From NCBI GenBank assembly GCA_016785015.1, contig JADHTJ010000008.1, forward strand, positions 1 to 64,000: a DNA stretch of 64,000 nucleotides, given 5' to 3'. A model generated the notes under the pieces. The model was not told where the DNA came from. It did no database searches and saw only the letters and a list, made by a program, of their open reading frames with translations. The position numbers were made by a program, and so were the translations under genes. This document shows, in pieces, positions 25,731-35,653 of the stretch. This DNA comes from Anaerolineales bacterium (GTDB lineage: Bacteria > Chloroflexota > Anaerolineae > Anaerolineales > UBA11858). How positions within the stretch are numbered: position 1 is the first letter of the stretch; the number at the start of each line of letters is the position of its first letter.

Positions 25731-27134
25731 CTACCCAACCTGACGCTGTTCCCGAACAAAAGTCGCTCGCATCACAATCCCTCGCAGTGAAGCCTGTGCA
25801 GCCATCGACCGCCTTGCAGATACTTCATCCTGCACGTTGGTGGATTCCCTTTGGACGCGTTTAGGCTCCTTCAGCAGGATCAACCCCAATAGAAAGCTCA
25901 ACCCTACCAACCAAAAGGCAATCCAGAACACGCCTCGGGGCGTAGTCCACCTCGCGACAATGGCAACCGACAACGGCCCCAGTACACCGCCCAACGCCAG
26001 GGATGACTCCTTAAGTCCCATCACCCGCGAGCGATGATCATCCGTAGTGATATCCAAAACAAAGGCGCTCAAAGCGGGAGAATACAGCGCCTGTCCCAAA
26101 CCAGAGATCGCCGCAATCACTGCCATCCCAACAAAACTGTTCAACATGGCCATGCCCACATAAAGTGACATGCTCACAACCAGGCCGATCATCACCAACG
26201 GTTTGCGTCCCCAACGGTCGCTCAATTGTCCCAAAACCAACTGACCAAAAACCATCGCAATGCCATAGGCTCCCACAACGATACCAAACTGAACGGTCGT
26301 CCAGGCCAGTTCGTCGTACATAAAGAAGATCATCTGCGGCTCTACAAAAGCGAAGGCAAAGGAACCGACGAAATCGATGAACAGCAGCGTGCCAAAAATG
26401 GTCAGCGGGCGCGGTAAAGAGCTCCACAAAGATTCTTCTGCTTGAACTTCTGCCCGCACCGTGCGTTTCGCTCGCAGCGCTTCACGCCTGCGCACCTGGG
26501 GTGGACGCGTTTCTGGGACTAAGAAAATCGCTGCAATCAGCGCAGAAAATGCCACAATTGCAGAAAGCGTGAACGGCGCTGCATATCCCCAGCCGTCGTA
26601 TAGGAATCCACCCAAGGCGGGGCCAAAGATCATCCCCACAGCATAGCTGCCCATGATCACACCCACCCAGCGAGCACGCCGATCTTCGGGTACCACATCT
26701 GCAACTACGCCCATAGCGGCGGGGAATAGGCCCGCTGTCATACCCCCGGCAATGCCGCGAATGGCGATGAAAACCGTGGTGTTCGGGGCGAAGATATAGC
26801 CAATATAAGAGGCTGTGACAGCCACCAAGGCCAACAAGATGATCGGTCGTCGTCCATAACGGTCTGCCATCCCACCCAAAACCGGCGCGAAGATTAATTG
26901 AGATAAGGCGAAGACCATGGTCATCATGCCCAAGGCGCCCACGCCATCGCCGAATTCGCCCAGACGGCGTGCGAATATGGGCATAATGATGCCAAAGCCG
27001 GTCATCAATAAAGCCACGCTGCCTGCTAACAAAAGTATGATCGTGCGAATGCGTTGCGGGGAATATGTCGTCGCATCACTGATATGCGTGGCGACGACCA
27101 ACTCACCCAAAACTGGATGTCGCTTCGGGATCAC
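25731..27134 (-). CDS. Major facilitator superfamily transporter
   Basis: 467 residues with about 12 hydrophobic helices. MFS motif A is present in the first loop (GGMADRYGRRPIIL) and as a half-repeat in the second half (LGQLSDRWGRKPLVM). A central cytoplasmic loop separates the halves. Probably a proton-coupled drug or metabolite exporter. The start codon is GTG at 27134, overlapping the previous stop by four bases (GTGA), so translation is coupled to the SnoaL-like gene. Substrate unknown. Confidence 0.88.
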   Translation of the reverse strand: MIPKRHPVLGELVVATHISDATTYSPQRIRTIILLLAGSVALLMTGFGIIMPIFARRLGEFGDGVGALGMMTMVFALSQLIFAPVLGGMADRYGRRPIILLALVAVTASYIGYIFAPNTTVFIAIRGIAGGMTAGLFPAAMGVVADVVPEDRRARWVGVIMGSYAVGMIFGPALGGFLYDGWGYAAPFTLSAIVAFSALIAAIFLVPETRPPQVRRREALRAKRTVRAEVQAEESLWSSLPRPLTIFGTLLFIDFVGSFAFAFVEPQMIFFMYDELAWTTVQFGIVVGAYGIAMVFGQLVLGQLSDRWGRKPLVMIGLVVSMSLYVGMAMLNSFVGMAVIAAISGLGQALYSPALSAFVLDITTDDHRSRVMGLKESSLALGGVLGPLSVAIVARWTTPRGVFWIAFWLVGLSFLLGLILLKEPKRVQRESTNVQDEVSARRSMAAQASLRGIVMRATFVREQRQVG

Positions 27135-27589
27135 GGAGTCACCCCTAACTCAACCCACAGTGTGGCTAAGTCAATGTACATGGTCTCGCGCTGGATCGAG
27201 TTTTCAGCAACATCATAGACAGAAATGCCGCGCAAACAAATCGTTTTGCCAGAAGGTTCTAATGAGGGTTCAAAGACTGGCGGGCCTAAGGGTCCATCTT
27301 GAGTTCCAGTGAAAGCCCACTGCACAACCACCACACTCTCGCCCGCAATCGTGCGCGTGACTTCGTAGTCAATCTCCGAAAACGCCCCCAACCAGACCGG
27401 CCAGAACTGATTGGTCTCTTCATGAGATAAAGGGGAGTCGGCAAAGGCATCGGCGTGCACCCAGTCGAGCACGAAATCGGCATGGCGCAGGCCCTGCATG
27501 GCCGCGTAATCGCCGCTCTCTAAAGCCGTCAGGTATTGTGAAATCACATCCAGTGAAACTGGTGCGTCATTAAGATCATTTTCCGTCAT
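27131..27589 (-). CDS. SnoaL-like/NTF2-fold protein
   Basis: 152 residues with the cone-shaped NTF2-like pattern: a helix (ISQYLTALESGDYAAMQGL), then strands ending ETMYIDLATLWVELGV, as in SnoaL-type polyketide cyclases. Such domains bind small hydrophobic ligands and are often enzymes; the role here is unknown. GGAGGATCG precedes ATG 27589. First gene of a two-gene operon with the MFS exporter. Confidence 0.75.
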   Translation of the reverse strand: MTENDLNDAPVSLDVISQYLTALESGDYAAMQGLRHADFVLDWVHADAFADSPLSHEETNQFWPVWLGAFSEIDYEVTRTIAGESVVVVQWAFTGTQDGPLGPPVFEPSLEPSGKTICLRGISVYDVAENSIQRETMYIDLATLWVELGVTP

Positions 27590-27717
27590 AAATCGATCCT
27601 CCAAACGAGGCACGATTCTAACATGGGTAAGACAACACAAACCCACACTTTCAGGGTAAAGTCTCCCAAACCTAAATGTTTGGTAAACTTGTCACAAACT
27701 TTCAATCACAACTTATC

Positions 27718-28635
27718 ATGGAACAACCAATGCCCAAAGAAAAATGGGCCACCGCTAACATCCCTGACATGCAAGGCAAAACCATCATCATCACCGGCGC
27801 CAACAGCGGCATCGGCTACGAAGCGGCGCGGGCGCTGGCCGCAAAGCGTGCCACGCTGATCATGGCCTGCCGCAGTTTGGATAAAGGCCACCAGGCCATA
27901 CAGCAAATCCTGGCCGAATCCCCCGAGGCCGATCTTAAGCTGATGACGCTCAATTTAGCGGATTTGTCTTCAGTGCGTCAATTTGCCCAGAACTTCCGCT
28001 CGAATTATGACAAGCTTGATGTGCTGGTCAACAACGCTGGCGTTATGGCCATCCCCTACCAGAAAACCATCGATGGCTTCGAGATGCAGTTCGGCGTTAA
28101 CCATCTAGGGCACTTCGCCCTGACCGGCCTATTGTTGGATCTACTCTTAAAAACCGAAGGATCGCGTGTGGTGACCATCAGCAGCTACGCCCATCGCTAC
28201 GGCTGGATCAACTTCAACGACTTGAACGGCGAGAGATTCCATTATCGCTGGATCGCCTACTGCCAGAGCAAGCTGGCCAATTTGCTTTTCGCTTACGAAC
28301 TACAGCGCAGACTCTCCCAAAGTGGTGCCAAAACGGTCAGCCTTGGTGCGCATCCCGGCTATACTGAAACCAATCTACAGCAACATTCCTGGTTTTACGG
28401 CCAATTACTGAATCCCTTGATCGCCCAAAGCCAGGAAATGGGCGCGCTACCAACTCTGTACGCCGCCACAGCAGATGATATTGTTGGGGATGAGTACATC
28501 GGGCCGGACGGATTCTTAGGTCAGCGCGGCTACCCCCACAAGATCAACTCCGGACGCTTGACGCGCAATAAGAATCTGGGCAAACGTTTATGGGAAGTTT
28601 CTGAAGAAATGACAGGGGTGAAATACGATTTTTGA
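27718..28635 (+). CDS. Short-chain dehydrogenase/reductase (retinol-dehydrogenase-like)
   Basis: About 305 residues. TGANSGIG (nucleotide-binding TGxxxGIG), NNAGVMA, the Ser of VVTISSYAHRYG and the YCQSKLAN (Y-x-x-x-K) catalytic motif are intact. The AAHPGY-like GAHPGYTETNLQ segment is typical of the WW-domain oxidoreductase/retinol dehydrogenase subgroup. Uses NAD(P)(H); substrate unknown. No ribosome site is clear; ATG 27718 is chosen, with 27730 as an alternative. Confidence 0.88.
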   Translation: MEQPMPKEKWATANIPDMQGKTIIITGANSGIGYEAARALAAKRATLIMACRSLDKGHQAIQQILAESPEADLKLMTLNLADLSSVRQFAQNFRSNYDKLDVLVNNAGVMAIPYQKTIDGFEMQFGVNHLGHFALTGLLLDLLLKTEGSRVVTISSYAHRYGWINFNDLNGERFHYRWIAYCQSKLANLLFAYELQRRLSQSGAKTVSLGAHPGYTETNLQQHSWFYGQLLNPLIAQSQEMGALPTLYAATADDIVGDEYIGPDGFLGQRGYPHKINSGRLTRNKNLGKRLWEVSEEMTGVKYDF

Positions 28636-28684
28636 AGCTGCATAACACATCCCAAATTTAATGATTAGTGATATTTTCGCCTTC

Positions 28685-28840
28685 ACTCCCCATCCCCCCT
28701 TTATCCCCCCTTCCCCACTGGAAGGGGGGTTTTGTGAAAAAACAGGTGCATACTGGCACAAAGCGCCGCATGCACCTGTTTTTTCACTATTGCCCCTCAC
28801 CCGATTGTCGGGGGAGGGGTCAGGGGTGGGGGCCAGATTT
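28685..28840. repeat. Composite palindromic repeat block
   Basis: CCCCCCTTCC/GGAAGGGGGG hairpin, then a perfect 18-bp inverted repeat (28734-28751 with 28770-28787, arms beginning GTGAAAAAACAGG), then a CCCCTCACCCG...GGGGTCAGGGGTGG element. It fills the gap between the SDR and VOC genes and may serve as a bidirectional terminator for these convergent genes. Confidence 0.6.
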
Positions 28841-28886
28841 AGTTTCTAATTGCATTATCCTTTTCTCAGATTGAAATCAAGGCGAT

Positions 28887-29282
28887 TCATGTTTCTGACA
28901 CAATCTCAATGATATTGCCATCGGGGTCGATGACGGCGCACTCGTAAAAACCATCTCCAGTCTGACGCGGCGCTTTTTCGATTGCACAGCCAATATCCTT
29001 TAATCTTTGGAACATTGCATCTACATCACTACGAGTGGGAACGGCAATCGTCATATGAGTCAAACCGACCACGCGATCATGGCGGTCATAAGGGCGAGTA
29101 CTGACATCGGGGGCCTGCATGATCTCAATCTGGCCGCCCTCAGGAAAGGTTAGGAAATAGGAAGCAAAGCTGCTGTCTGGGCGCTCGTATTTTTCATTAG
29201 CGCTGGCCGAGAAATGCTCAACATAGAATTCTTTGAGCACCTCAAGTTTAGTTGTCCAAACGGCGATATGAGCAATCTTCAG
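28887..29282 (-). CDS. VOC-family protein (glyoxalase-like), apparent CTG start
   Basis: About 131 residues. The paired beta-alpha-beta-beta-beta modules are visible: an N-terminal IAHIAVWTTKLEVLKEFY strand-helix, GLTHMTIAVPTRSDVDAMF, and FYECAVIDPDGNIIEIV, with metal-ligand-type His/Glu positions, as in glyoxalase I-like proteins. The first strand would be lost if translation began at the GTG at 29240. The frame extends to a TAA at about 29300 without ATG, GTG or TTG, while AAGGAATA stands nine bases before CTG (29282-29280), which I take as the start. A damaged start codon is the alternative. Confidence 0.65.
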   Translation of the reverse strand: MKIAHIAVWTTKLEVLKEFYVEHFSASANEKYERPDSSFASYFLTFPEGGQIEIMQAPDVSTRPYDRHDRVVGLTHMTIAVPTRSDVDAMFQRLKDIGCAIEKAPRQTGDGFYECAVIDPDGNIIEIVSET

Positions 29283-29413
29283 AGTATTTATTCCTTACAC
29301 AATAAATCAAAAAATCTTGCGATGAAACTAACTGGCACTCTCTCTAAGTTTTATAATAACCTGCGGGAGGTTCAATTATTTAGCGAGAAAATCACTATGT
29401 ATTTACCGGAAAG

Positions 29414-29478
29414 TGTCACTCTGAGCGAAGAGTCTCCTGCTCTCGCCAAGGGCGCGCCTTCGGCGGGGCAGAGAATAG
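29414..29478. repeat. MITE-like repeat, truncated copy 3
   Basis: TGTCACTCTGAGCGAAGAG followed by the same GCCAAGGGCG core as copy 2; the right end is missing. Part of the 468-base gap between the VOC and CNMP genes. Confidence 0.5.
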
Positions 29479-29531
29479 AATATCAAAATCATATAAATCA
29501 GCGTGAATCTGCATCCAGATTATTAACTCAT

Positions 29532-29625
29532 GTTACGCACACGTAGCGAGGTTTCCCTGGAAATAGGGGGTGGGGGCGAAGACCCCACCCCCTATTTCCA
29601 GGGAGATTCTGTTAAGGTTGCGTAC
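29532..29625. repeat. Nested hairpin repeat, copy 3 ('filled')
   Basis: Perfect 22-bp inner arms (29554-29575 and 29583-29604) with a G-rich left arm sit inside outer sequence ending GTTACGCAC / TTGCGTAC. The outer sequence is the inverse of 25655-25698, which lacks the inner palindrome. Confidence 0.75.
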
Positions 29626-29654
29626 ATCAGTTATTAATTGTGTGGCATTTCAAC

Positions 29655-29686
29655 AAAAAAGAACCCAATAGTTGAATACTATTGGG
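29655..29686 (-). terminator. Intrinsic terminator of the CNMP gene
   Basis: On the minus strand CCCAATAGT pairs with ACTATTGGG, followed by a TTCTTTTTTG tract. It is about 65 bases downstream of the CNMP-gene stop. Confidence 0.7.
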
Positions 29687-29750
29687 CTCTCATCTCGAAA
29701 TATCAACAACCCTCACCAAGTCGAGGGCACCAAACGTACAATCAATCTCT

Positions 29751-30203
29751 TTACAAGGTTCGCAGCATCACGGTTCGGCTATCACGCAGGCGGCTGCTGA
29801 TCAATTCAGTGAGTCGCTTCATCACCGTATAAGCGGTTGGAGGATCTTGCTGCAGTATATCTAAAATCTTTTCGCCAGGAATAGCCAGCACTTTGGTATC
29901 CTCATCACACTGGGCAAAGGCAGTGAAACGATATGGCGTCACAATTGAAGACCAACCAAAGATTGTGTTGGGTGCATTGACAACAGAAACTGTTACATTT
30001 GTGGGTTGGGATGTCAAACTGACGCCCATACTAATTTTTCCATTTAAGAGAATGTATAAATACTCTGCCTCTTCTGCTTCATCGAAAATCAAATCACCTC
30101 TGGAAAAATCCACCTCTTTGGCCACTTTGGCCATTGAAGTGAGAATATCATCGGAGACAAATTCAAACAGGTGGGTTTCGCGAATTACTTTTTTGTGATC
30201 CAT
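29751..30203 (-). CDS. Stand-alone cyclic-nucleotide-binding-domain protein
   Basis: 150 residues consisting of one CNMP/Crp-type beta-barrel: FEFVSDDILTSMAKVAKEVDF, the RGDLIFDEAEEAEYLYILLNGKISM core, NTIFGWSSI where the phosphate-binding cassette would be, and C-terminal helices. No helix-turn-helix follows, so it is not itself a typical Crp/Fnr regulator. The phosphate-cassette Arg is not obvious, so cAMP binding is uncertain. AGAGGTAGATC is the ribosome site. It lies immediately downstream of the NAD-linked formate dehydrogenase operon but has its own gap and terminators. Confidence 0.8.
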   Translation of the reverse strand: MDHKKVIRETHLFEFVSDDILTSMAKVAKEVDFSRGDLIFDEAEEAEYLYILLNGKISMGVSLTSQPTNVTVSVVNAPNTIFGWSSIVTPYRFTAFAQCDEDTKVLAIPGEKILDILQQDPPTAYTVMKRLTELISSRLRDSRTVMLRTL

Positions 30204-30282
30204 GATCTACCTCTTTCTCAAAACTCCTAAATTTTCATAGGTATCTGCTGCCAATAACAATTTGATTATACCGAATTTACAC

Positions 30283-30330
30283 AAAAAATGGAGCTACAGT
30301 TTCCAAGAATGGTTGCTGTAACTCCATTTT
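30283..30330 (-). terminator. Intrinsic terminator of the nuoE-nuoF-fdhA operon
   Basis: AAAATGGAG-TACAG pairs with CTGTA-CTCCATTTT (30285-30299 with 30316-30330) and on the minus strand runs into a T-tract. About 35 bases past the fdhA stop. Confidence 0.75.
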
Positions 30331-30363
30331 GCGATGATATTCGAATTACCGTCTAGCTACGAA

Positions 30364-33039
30364 TTATATCTTTTCCACTCGAACGGCGGTGACTTTTGTT
30401 TCAGGGATTTTGGCCACCGGATCCAAAGCCGGGTTGGTGATCTCGTTAGTGGGGCTCTCGTGGAAGTGAAAGGTCATCGAGCAAACACCCGTGGGACAGA
30501 TGTCTGTGACCTGGGCGCGCACTTTGATCTTCCCGCGCCGTGAATATACTTCGACCCATTCACCATCTTCGATGCCGAACTGCGCTGCATCGTCGGGGCT
30601 GAGTTTAAGCCACTCGTTGCTGTCCAGTTCTTCCAGACCGGCCACGCGCCGGGTCATGGTAGCAGAGTGATAATGGTACAGACTTCGATCTGTAGTGAGA
30701 ATCAAGGGGTATTCATCATCTGCAATTTCGGCCGATTTCTTGTATTCAAGCGGGACGAATTGACCCTTACCGTTGGGGCGGGCAAATTTACCCTTGTGCA
30801 GATACTGCGTCCCAGGGTCGTCCGCGTCGCGGCAAGGCCATTGCAAGCCGACCTCTTCGATGCGCTCGTAAGAAATCCCGCCATAAATGGGGGTTAACGA
30901 GGCAATCTCTTCCATGATCTCTGAAGGTTGAGAGAAATCAAAGCCGGGTTCGCCCATCTTCTGGGCGATCTGGCTGGTGATCCACCAGTCTGGTTTGGAT
31001 TCGCCTTGGGGGCTAAGCGCAGCTCGAACACGCTGAACCCGCCTCTCGGTATTGGTGAACGTCCCGTTCTTCTCGGCAAATGACGCCGCCGGGAGTATCA
31101 CATCTGCATATTGAGCGGTCTCCGAAATAAACAAATCCTGAACTACGAAGAAATCTAACTTCTCCAAGGCTTCACGCACATGTTTGGCGTTGGCCTCGGT
31201 GAGCAGTGGATTCTCACCAACCAGGTAAAGGGCCGTGATTTCGCCATCGTAAATAGCATCGAAGATCTCGGTGTGGGTCAGGCCAATCTCAGCGGAAAGT
31301 TCGCCACCCCAGATCTTTTCAAATTTGGCTTTGTTTTCAGGGATCGTTACATTCTGGTAGCCCGGATAGACATTGGGCAGACCGCCCATATCGCAGGCAC
31401 CTTGAACGTTGTTCTGACCACGCAGAGGGTTGACTCCTGTAGATGGCTTCCCAATTTGTCCCGTAATCAACGCCAGGTTAGCCACGGCCATGACGTTATC
31501 CGTGCCGTGAGTGTGCTGGGTGATACCCATGGCGTAGAAGATCGCCGAGGGCTTGTTGGTAGCGAATGTGCGCGCCACGATAGCAACCTGCTCCCAGGGG
31601 ACACCGGTGATCTCTTCGACAAATTCAGGAGTATAAGCATCCAGAGATTCTTGGAAATCTTCGAAGTTCTCACAATGATCAGCGATGAATTCCTGGTCGT
31701 GCAGGCCTTCTTCGATGATGTAGCGGCACATGCCCATCAGCAGCACTGTGTCGCTTCCCGGACGATGTTGAATAAAATAATCCGCTGCCCGCACGAGGTC
31801 GATCTCTTTGGGATTGGCGACGATCAATTTGGCCCCATTCTGAGAGGCACGCCGCATGCGCTGCCCAATGACAGGGTGAGCGTTAGTAGTGTTGGCACCA
31901 ATCACGAACAGCGTGCCAGCGTTGTCGATTTCCGCAATGGAGTTGGTCATTGCGCCAGAGCCGAAGGAAGTGACCAGACCGGCCACAGTAGGGCTGTGTC
32001 AGAGCCGGGCGCAGTGGTCGACGGTATTTGTCTCCATCACTGCGCGCGTAAACTTTTGGATAAGGTAGTTTTCTTCGTTTGTGCATTTGGCGCTGGCCAG
32101 GGCAGCGAACTTATCGCCCTTACTCTGGACGAATTTGCTGGCAATTAATTCCAGGGCTTCATCCCACTCGGCTTCGACGAATTCACCATCTTTCTTAATC
32201 AGCGGTTTGGTCAGCCGGTCGGGGTGGTTGATGAAGTTGAAACCGTAGCGACCTTTGACACATAAGCTACCTTCATTGGTTGGGCGCTCTCGGTCGGCGC
32301 GCACGTTAACAATCTTGTCACCCGCCACGCCTAAATAGATGCCGCAGCCCACGCCGCAGTAGACGCAAGTGGTCTGTACTTCTCGGGCAGCGAATTTGGG
32401 TGTCTTTGGAGCCAGGGCACCCACCGGGCAACGAACGACACACTCGCCACAAGATTCACAAATCGACTCCGTAAAGGGCTTGTTGCCAAAAGTCCCGATG
32501 ACGGTCTTGAAGCCGCGGTTGATGAAACCTAAAGCACCCAAACCAACGATCTCATTACAGGTGCGCACACATATTCCACAAACTACGCACTTGTTGGGAT
32601 CAAACTGGAAGAAGGGATTAGATTCATCGATGGGCAAGCCTTTATCTGAAGGCCGCAACCTCTCCAAACGATCTGGTTGGATGCCCAAATATGCCGATAT
32701 ATCCAATAAGGCACAATCGTTAGCCGCCGCGCAGGCCAAACAATCCATGTGATGATCGGCGATCAACAATTCCATGGCAATCGTGCGTGCCTGGCGAATC
32801 TCGGAGCTGTCGGTTTTGACGTCGATCCCCTCACCCACTGTGCTCAGACAGGACATGACCATACGGCCACCATCAATTTCCACCCCGCACAAACGGCATG
32901 CTCCCTCGGGTTTCAAGTCTGGATGGTGACAGAGATGCGGAATAAAGATGTCATTCTCCAGAGCAGCATCGAGTATCGATGTGCCCTCTTGGGCAATGAT
33001 CTTTTGTCCGTCAATAGTTAGGTTGTATTCTTTGGTCAT
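30364..33039 (-). CDS. fdhA: Selenocysteine NAD-linked formate dehydrogenase catalytic subunit
   Basis: 891 residues if UGA at 32001-31999 is read as selenocysteine 347. The N-terminal about 240 residues are NuoG-like: a [2Fe-2S] domain (HLCHHPDLKPEGACRLCG), a His-Cys3 cluster region (DHHMDCLACAAANDC) and two 4Fe-4S motifs (CVVCGICVRTC, CESCGECVVRCP). The molybdopterin part follows with CVYCGVGC and HCARL-U-HSPTVAGL, where Sec is the Mo/W ligand. Frame, similarity and context are continuous across the UGA and a GGUCU-loop hairpin follows it, so this is not a pseudogene. It oxidises formate or reduces CO2. Its ATG overlaps the nuoF stop by four bases, so it forms one complex with the NuoE/F-like partners and links to NAD(H) and possibly ferredoxin. 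Confidence 0.93.
31970..31986 (-). promoter_or_regulatory. SECIS-like hairpin of first fdhA
   Basis: GTGGCC-GGTCT-GGTCAC: six-bp stem with a GGUCU loop, beginning 12 bases after the UGA. Loop sequence and distance match the E. coli fdhF SECIS layout. Confidence 0.75.
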
Positions 33040-34919
33040 GCTGGTTCTTCCTTTAACTCACCAGTGCGGATCTCCACCGAGAAGAACTTCGGTGGGCAGA
33101 CTTCGTAGCACACACCGCATTTATGGCAAAGTTCCTGTTCAATCCAATGAAGTTTTTTCGGTTCACCAATGATGGCATTGGATGAGCAGTTGCGTAAGCA
33201 CAACCCACAGCCAATGCAGCTATCCAGGATATGGTAAGTTATGAATTCTTTGCATTGTTTTGCAGGGCATTTGCCCTCATAGATATGCGCTTCGTACTCG
33301 TCTCTGAAATAGCGTAGGGTGGTCAGAACTGGATTTGGTGCTGTTTGCCCCAACCCGCACAGGGATCCCGCCATGACGGCTTCGCCTAGTTCTTCCAGTA
33401 AATCAATATCTTCAGGTTTGCCGCGCCCTTCAACAATATCCTCCAGGATGGTGAGCATCTGCTTGGTACCCAAACGGCAGGGAACACATTTCCCACAGGA
33501 TTCTTTTTCAGCAAAATCTAAAAAGTAGCGGGCGAAATCCACCATACAGGTTGACTCATCCATGACAACCACACCACCTGAGCCCATGATGGTACCCACT
33601 TCGTTCAGTGAGTCATAATCCACAGGGATATCGAGCAACTCCTCTGGGACGCAGCCGCCAGAGGGGCCGCCAGTCTGTACAGCTTTGAATTTCTTGCCAT
33701 CGGGCACACCACCACCAATATCGAAAATCAACTCCCGCAGCGAAATACCCATAGGAACTTCCACCAAACCAGAATTTACTACCTTCCCTACAAGGGCAAT
33801 GGTCTTGGTACCTTTACTTTTCTCTGTGCCATATTCAGCAAACCACTCAGCACCATTTTGCATGATCAGTCCAACACAAGCCAAAGATTCAACATTGTTG
33901 ATGATCGTCGGTTTGCCCCACAATCCCGAAACTGCCGGAAATGGAGGCCGTGGTGTCGGCATGCCGCGCTCCCCTTCAATGGACTGGATCAGGGCGGTCT
34001 CTTCGCCGCAGACAAAGGCTCCGGCACCTTCTTTGATCTTGATCTTGAAATCGAAACTCGATCCAAGGATATTCACCCCCAACAAACCATTTTCTTCAGC
34101 CTGTTGGATTGCCAAACGCAGACGTTCCAAAGCCAAAGGATACTCTGCGCGGCAATAGATATAGCCTACCGATGCCCCCAGAGCATAACCCGTAATAATC
34201 ATGCCCTCGATAAGCGCGTGAGGATCCCCTTCGATCAGAGAGCGGTTCATAAACGCCCCGGGGTCACCCTCATCGGCGTTGCAGATCAAATACTTCTGAT
34301 CGCTTTCGGCTTCTCGGCAAAAAGTCCACTTTCGCCAGGCAGGGAACCCGGCACCACCGCGACCTCGCAGACCAGCCAGCTTGACTTCTTCAACTATACG
34401 CTCTGGACCAACATCAAAAGCGCGCGTAAGGCCACTGTACCCGCTATTTGCCAGATAATGTTCTAAACTGGTAGGGTCGATGAAGCCGCAGCGTTTGAGC
34501 GCCCGGCGTACCTGCGGTTTCAAAACAGGCAGTTCAAATAGTTTAGGTACATCACCAATTTTTTCTTCCCCAATTGTTCCTATAACCAGCTTCGGGGGTA
34601 TCTGATCGTTGACCAAATAATCTGCGACCAGCTTCTTAACTTGTTTGAGCGTGACATTGCCAAAAACTACCATTGGTTGGCCTTGTTTCTGGATGCTGAC
34701 GATTGGCTCCAGATAGCATAGACCAATGCACCCCACTTCGATGACATTACAGTCGATCCCAATTTCGGCAGTTTCAGCCTGGATGGCTTCCACCACATCA
34801 ATAGAACCGGCGGAGCGCCCGCAGGTGGCATTCCCAACCGTGATAAGAGGCATGTCATTGGAATTGAGTTCTTCCCAGACAGAAGCAGCTTCCTGCTGAT
34901 AGGCGATAAGATCATTCAT
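33036..34919 (-). CDS. NuoF/HydB-type NADH-binding flavoprotein subunit
   Basis: 627 residues. An N-terminal thioredoxin-like [2Fe-2S] domain (about 1-110; CGRS... and EVGCIGLCYLEP) comes first. The NuoF core has NADH/FMN motifs GLRGRGGAGFPAWRKW, NADEGDPGAFMNR and GAGAFVCGEETALI, the Cys cluster SCGKCVPCRLGT...SLCGLGQ, and a C-terminal two-[4Fe-4S] ferredoxin domain (CIGCGLCLRNC, CHKCGVCYEVCP). This four-part layout is that of NADP/NAD-dependent bifurcating hydrogenase HydB and FDH beta subunits. It carries the NAD(H) site and is the probable electron-bifurcating flavoprotein for fdhA. It overlaps nuoE by eight bases and fdhA by four. Confidence 0.92.
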   Translation of the reverse strand: MNDLIAYQQEAASVWEELNSNDMPLITVGNATCGRSAGSIDVVEAIQAETAEIGIDCNVIEVGCIGLCYLEPIVSIQKQGQPMVVFGNVTLKQVKKLVADYLVNDQIPPKLVIGTIGEEKIGDVPKLFELPVLKPQVRRALKRCGFIDPTSLEHYLANSGYSGLTRAFDVGPERIVEEVKLAGLRGRGGAGFPAWRKWTFCREAESDQKYLICNADEGDPGAFMNRSLIEGDPHALIEGMIITGYALGASVGYIYCRAEYPLALERLRLAIQQAEENGLLGVNILGSSFDFKIKIKEGAGAFVCGEETALIQSIEGERGMPTPRPPFPAVSGLWGKPTIINNVESLACVGLIMQNGAEWFAEYGTEKSKGTKTIALVGKVVNSGLVEVPMGISLRELIFDIGGGVPDGKKFKAVQTGGPSGGCVPEELLDIPVDYDSLNEVGTIMGSGGVVVMDESTCMVDFARYFLDFAEKESCGKCVPCRLGTKQMLTILEDIVEGRGKPEDIDLLEELGEAVMAGSLCGLGQTAPNPVLTTLRYFRDEYEAHIYEGKCPAKQCKEFITYHILDSCIGCGLCLRNCSSNAIIGEPKKLHWIEQELCHKCGVCYEVCPPKFFSVEIRTGELKEEPA

Positions 34920-35370
34920 TTGCCACCACCCGACCGAAAAGCTTGCGCACTTTTTTAGGATCCAGTTTGGCTTCGACAGTATCGTTTACCATAATTGCGG
35001 GTGCCAAACTGCATGCTCCTATACATGCCACAGTTTCTAGCGAATACTCCAGATCTTCACTGGTTTCACCTTGTTTTATGCCCAGAGCTTCCTCCATCTC
35101 CTCGAGAATTCTCGGGGCGCCATTGACATGGCAAGCCGTCCCGCGGCACACCATACAATGTTTCTTGCCACGTGGGGTAAAACGGAACTGCGCATAGAAC
35201 GTCGCCACTCCATATACCTGGCTTTCAGGGACACCAGTGAAAAGGGCGATATCGGTCATAGAACGCTCTGGAATATAACTATATGCATCCTGCACATTTT
35301 GAAGAATCGGAATGATTTCCTCTTTTTTACCTTCAAAAGTTTGCAAGATGACTTGCAGAGATTTATCCAT
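34912..35370 (-). CDS. NuoE/HydC-type [2Fe-2S] subunit
   Basis: 152 residues. A helical N-terminus (LQNVQDAYSYIPERSMTDIALFTGVPESQVYGVATFYAQF) precedes a thioredoxin-like [2Fe-2S] fold with CRGTACHVNGA and ETVACIGACSLAP, i.e. the four cluster cysteines. First gene of the three-gene operon, with AAGGAGCGATC as ribosome site. It passes electrons between the flavin subunit and the FDH Fe-S chain. Confidence 0.92.
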   Translation of the reverse strand: MDKSLQVILQTFEGKKEEIIPILQNVQDAYSYIPERSMTDIALFTGVPESQVYGVATFYAQFRFTPRGKKHCMVCRGTACHVNGAPRILEEMEEALGIKQGETSEDLEYSLETVACIGACSLAPAIMVNDTVEAKLDPKKVRKLFGRVVANE

Positions 35371-35608
35371 GATCGCTCCTTAAAACTGGGGAATTTTTCA
35401 TAAGCATGAAGGGATAGTGCACTATTAAAACCAAATACCAACCCCGATGTACATTTTCAGTGGTTTGGTATGAGAGAGTAATTTCTGCAACGATTATTAA
35501 GGAAGACACCTTTACAAATAATTATAGTGATTATATCGTAGTTATCCACTTAGTTTTTTGACTAGTACGATCGTTACTCAAATTTAAGAGCAATGTTACT
35601 GCCGGTTA

Positions 35609-35653
35609 TTTGTGAAATATCATACTATCACGATTAGTAATATATTTCACAAA
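35609..35653. promoter_or_regulatory. Inverted repeats in the divergent nuoE/hdrA control region
   Basis: TTTGTGAAATAT (35609-35620) is inverted as ATATTTCACAAA (35642-35653), with TATCACGATTAG between and CACAAAGTGATCA at the right edge, so several GTGA/TCAC half-sites occur within 50 bases. The whole 370-base gap (35371-35740) is AT-rich and has no gene; it must hold the promoters of both redox operons. Binding by a Crp/Fnr- or Rex-like factor is only a guess. Confidence 0.45.

Noticed and set aside
31180-32148. Long plus-strand frame (322 codons) opposite fdhA
   Set aside because: Antisense shadow of a well-supported gene; no motifs, no ribosome site, translation looks random.
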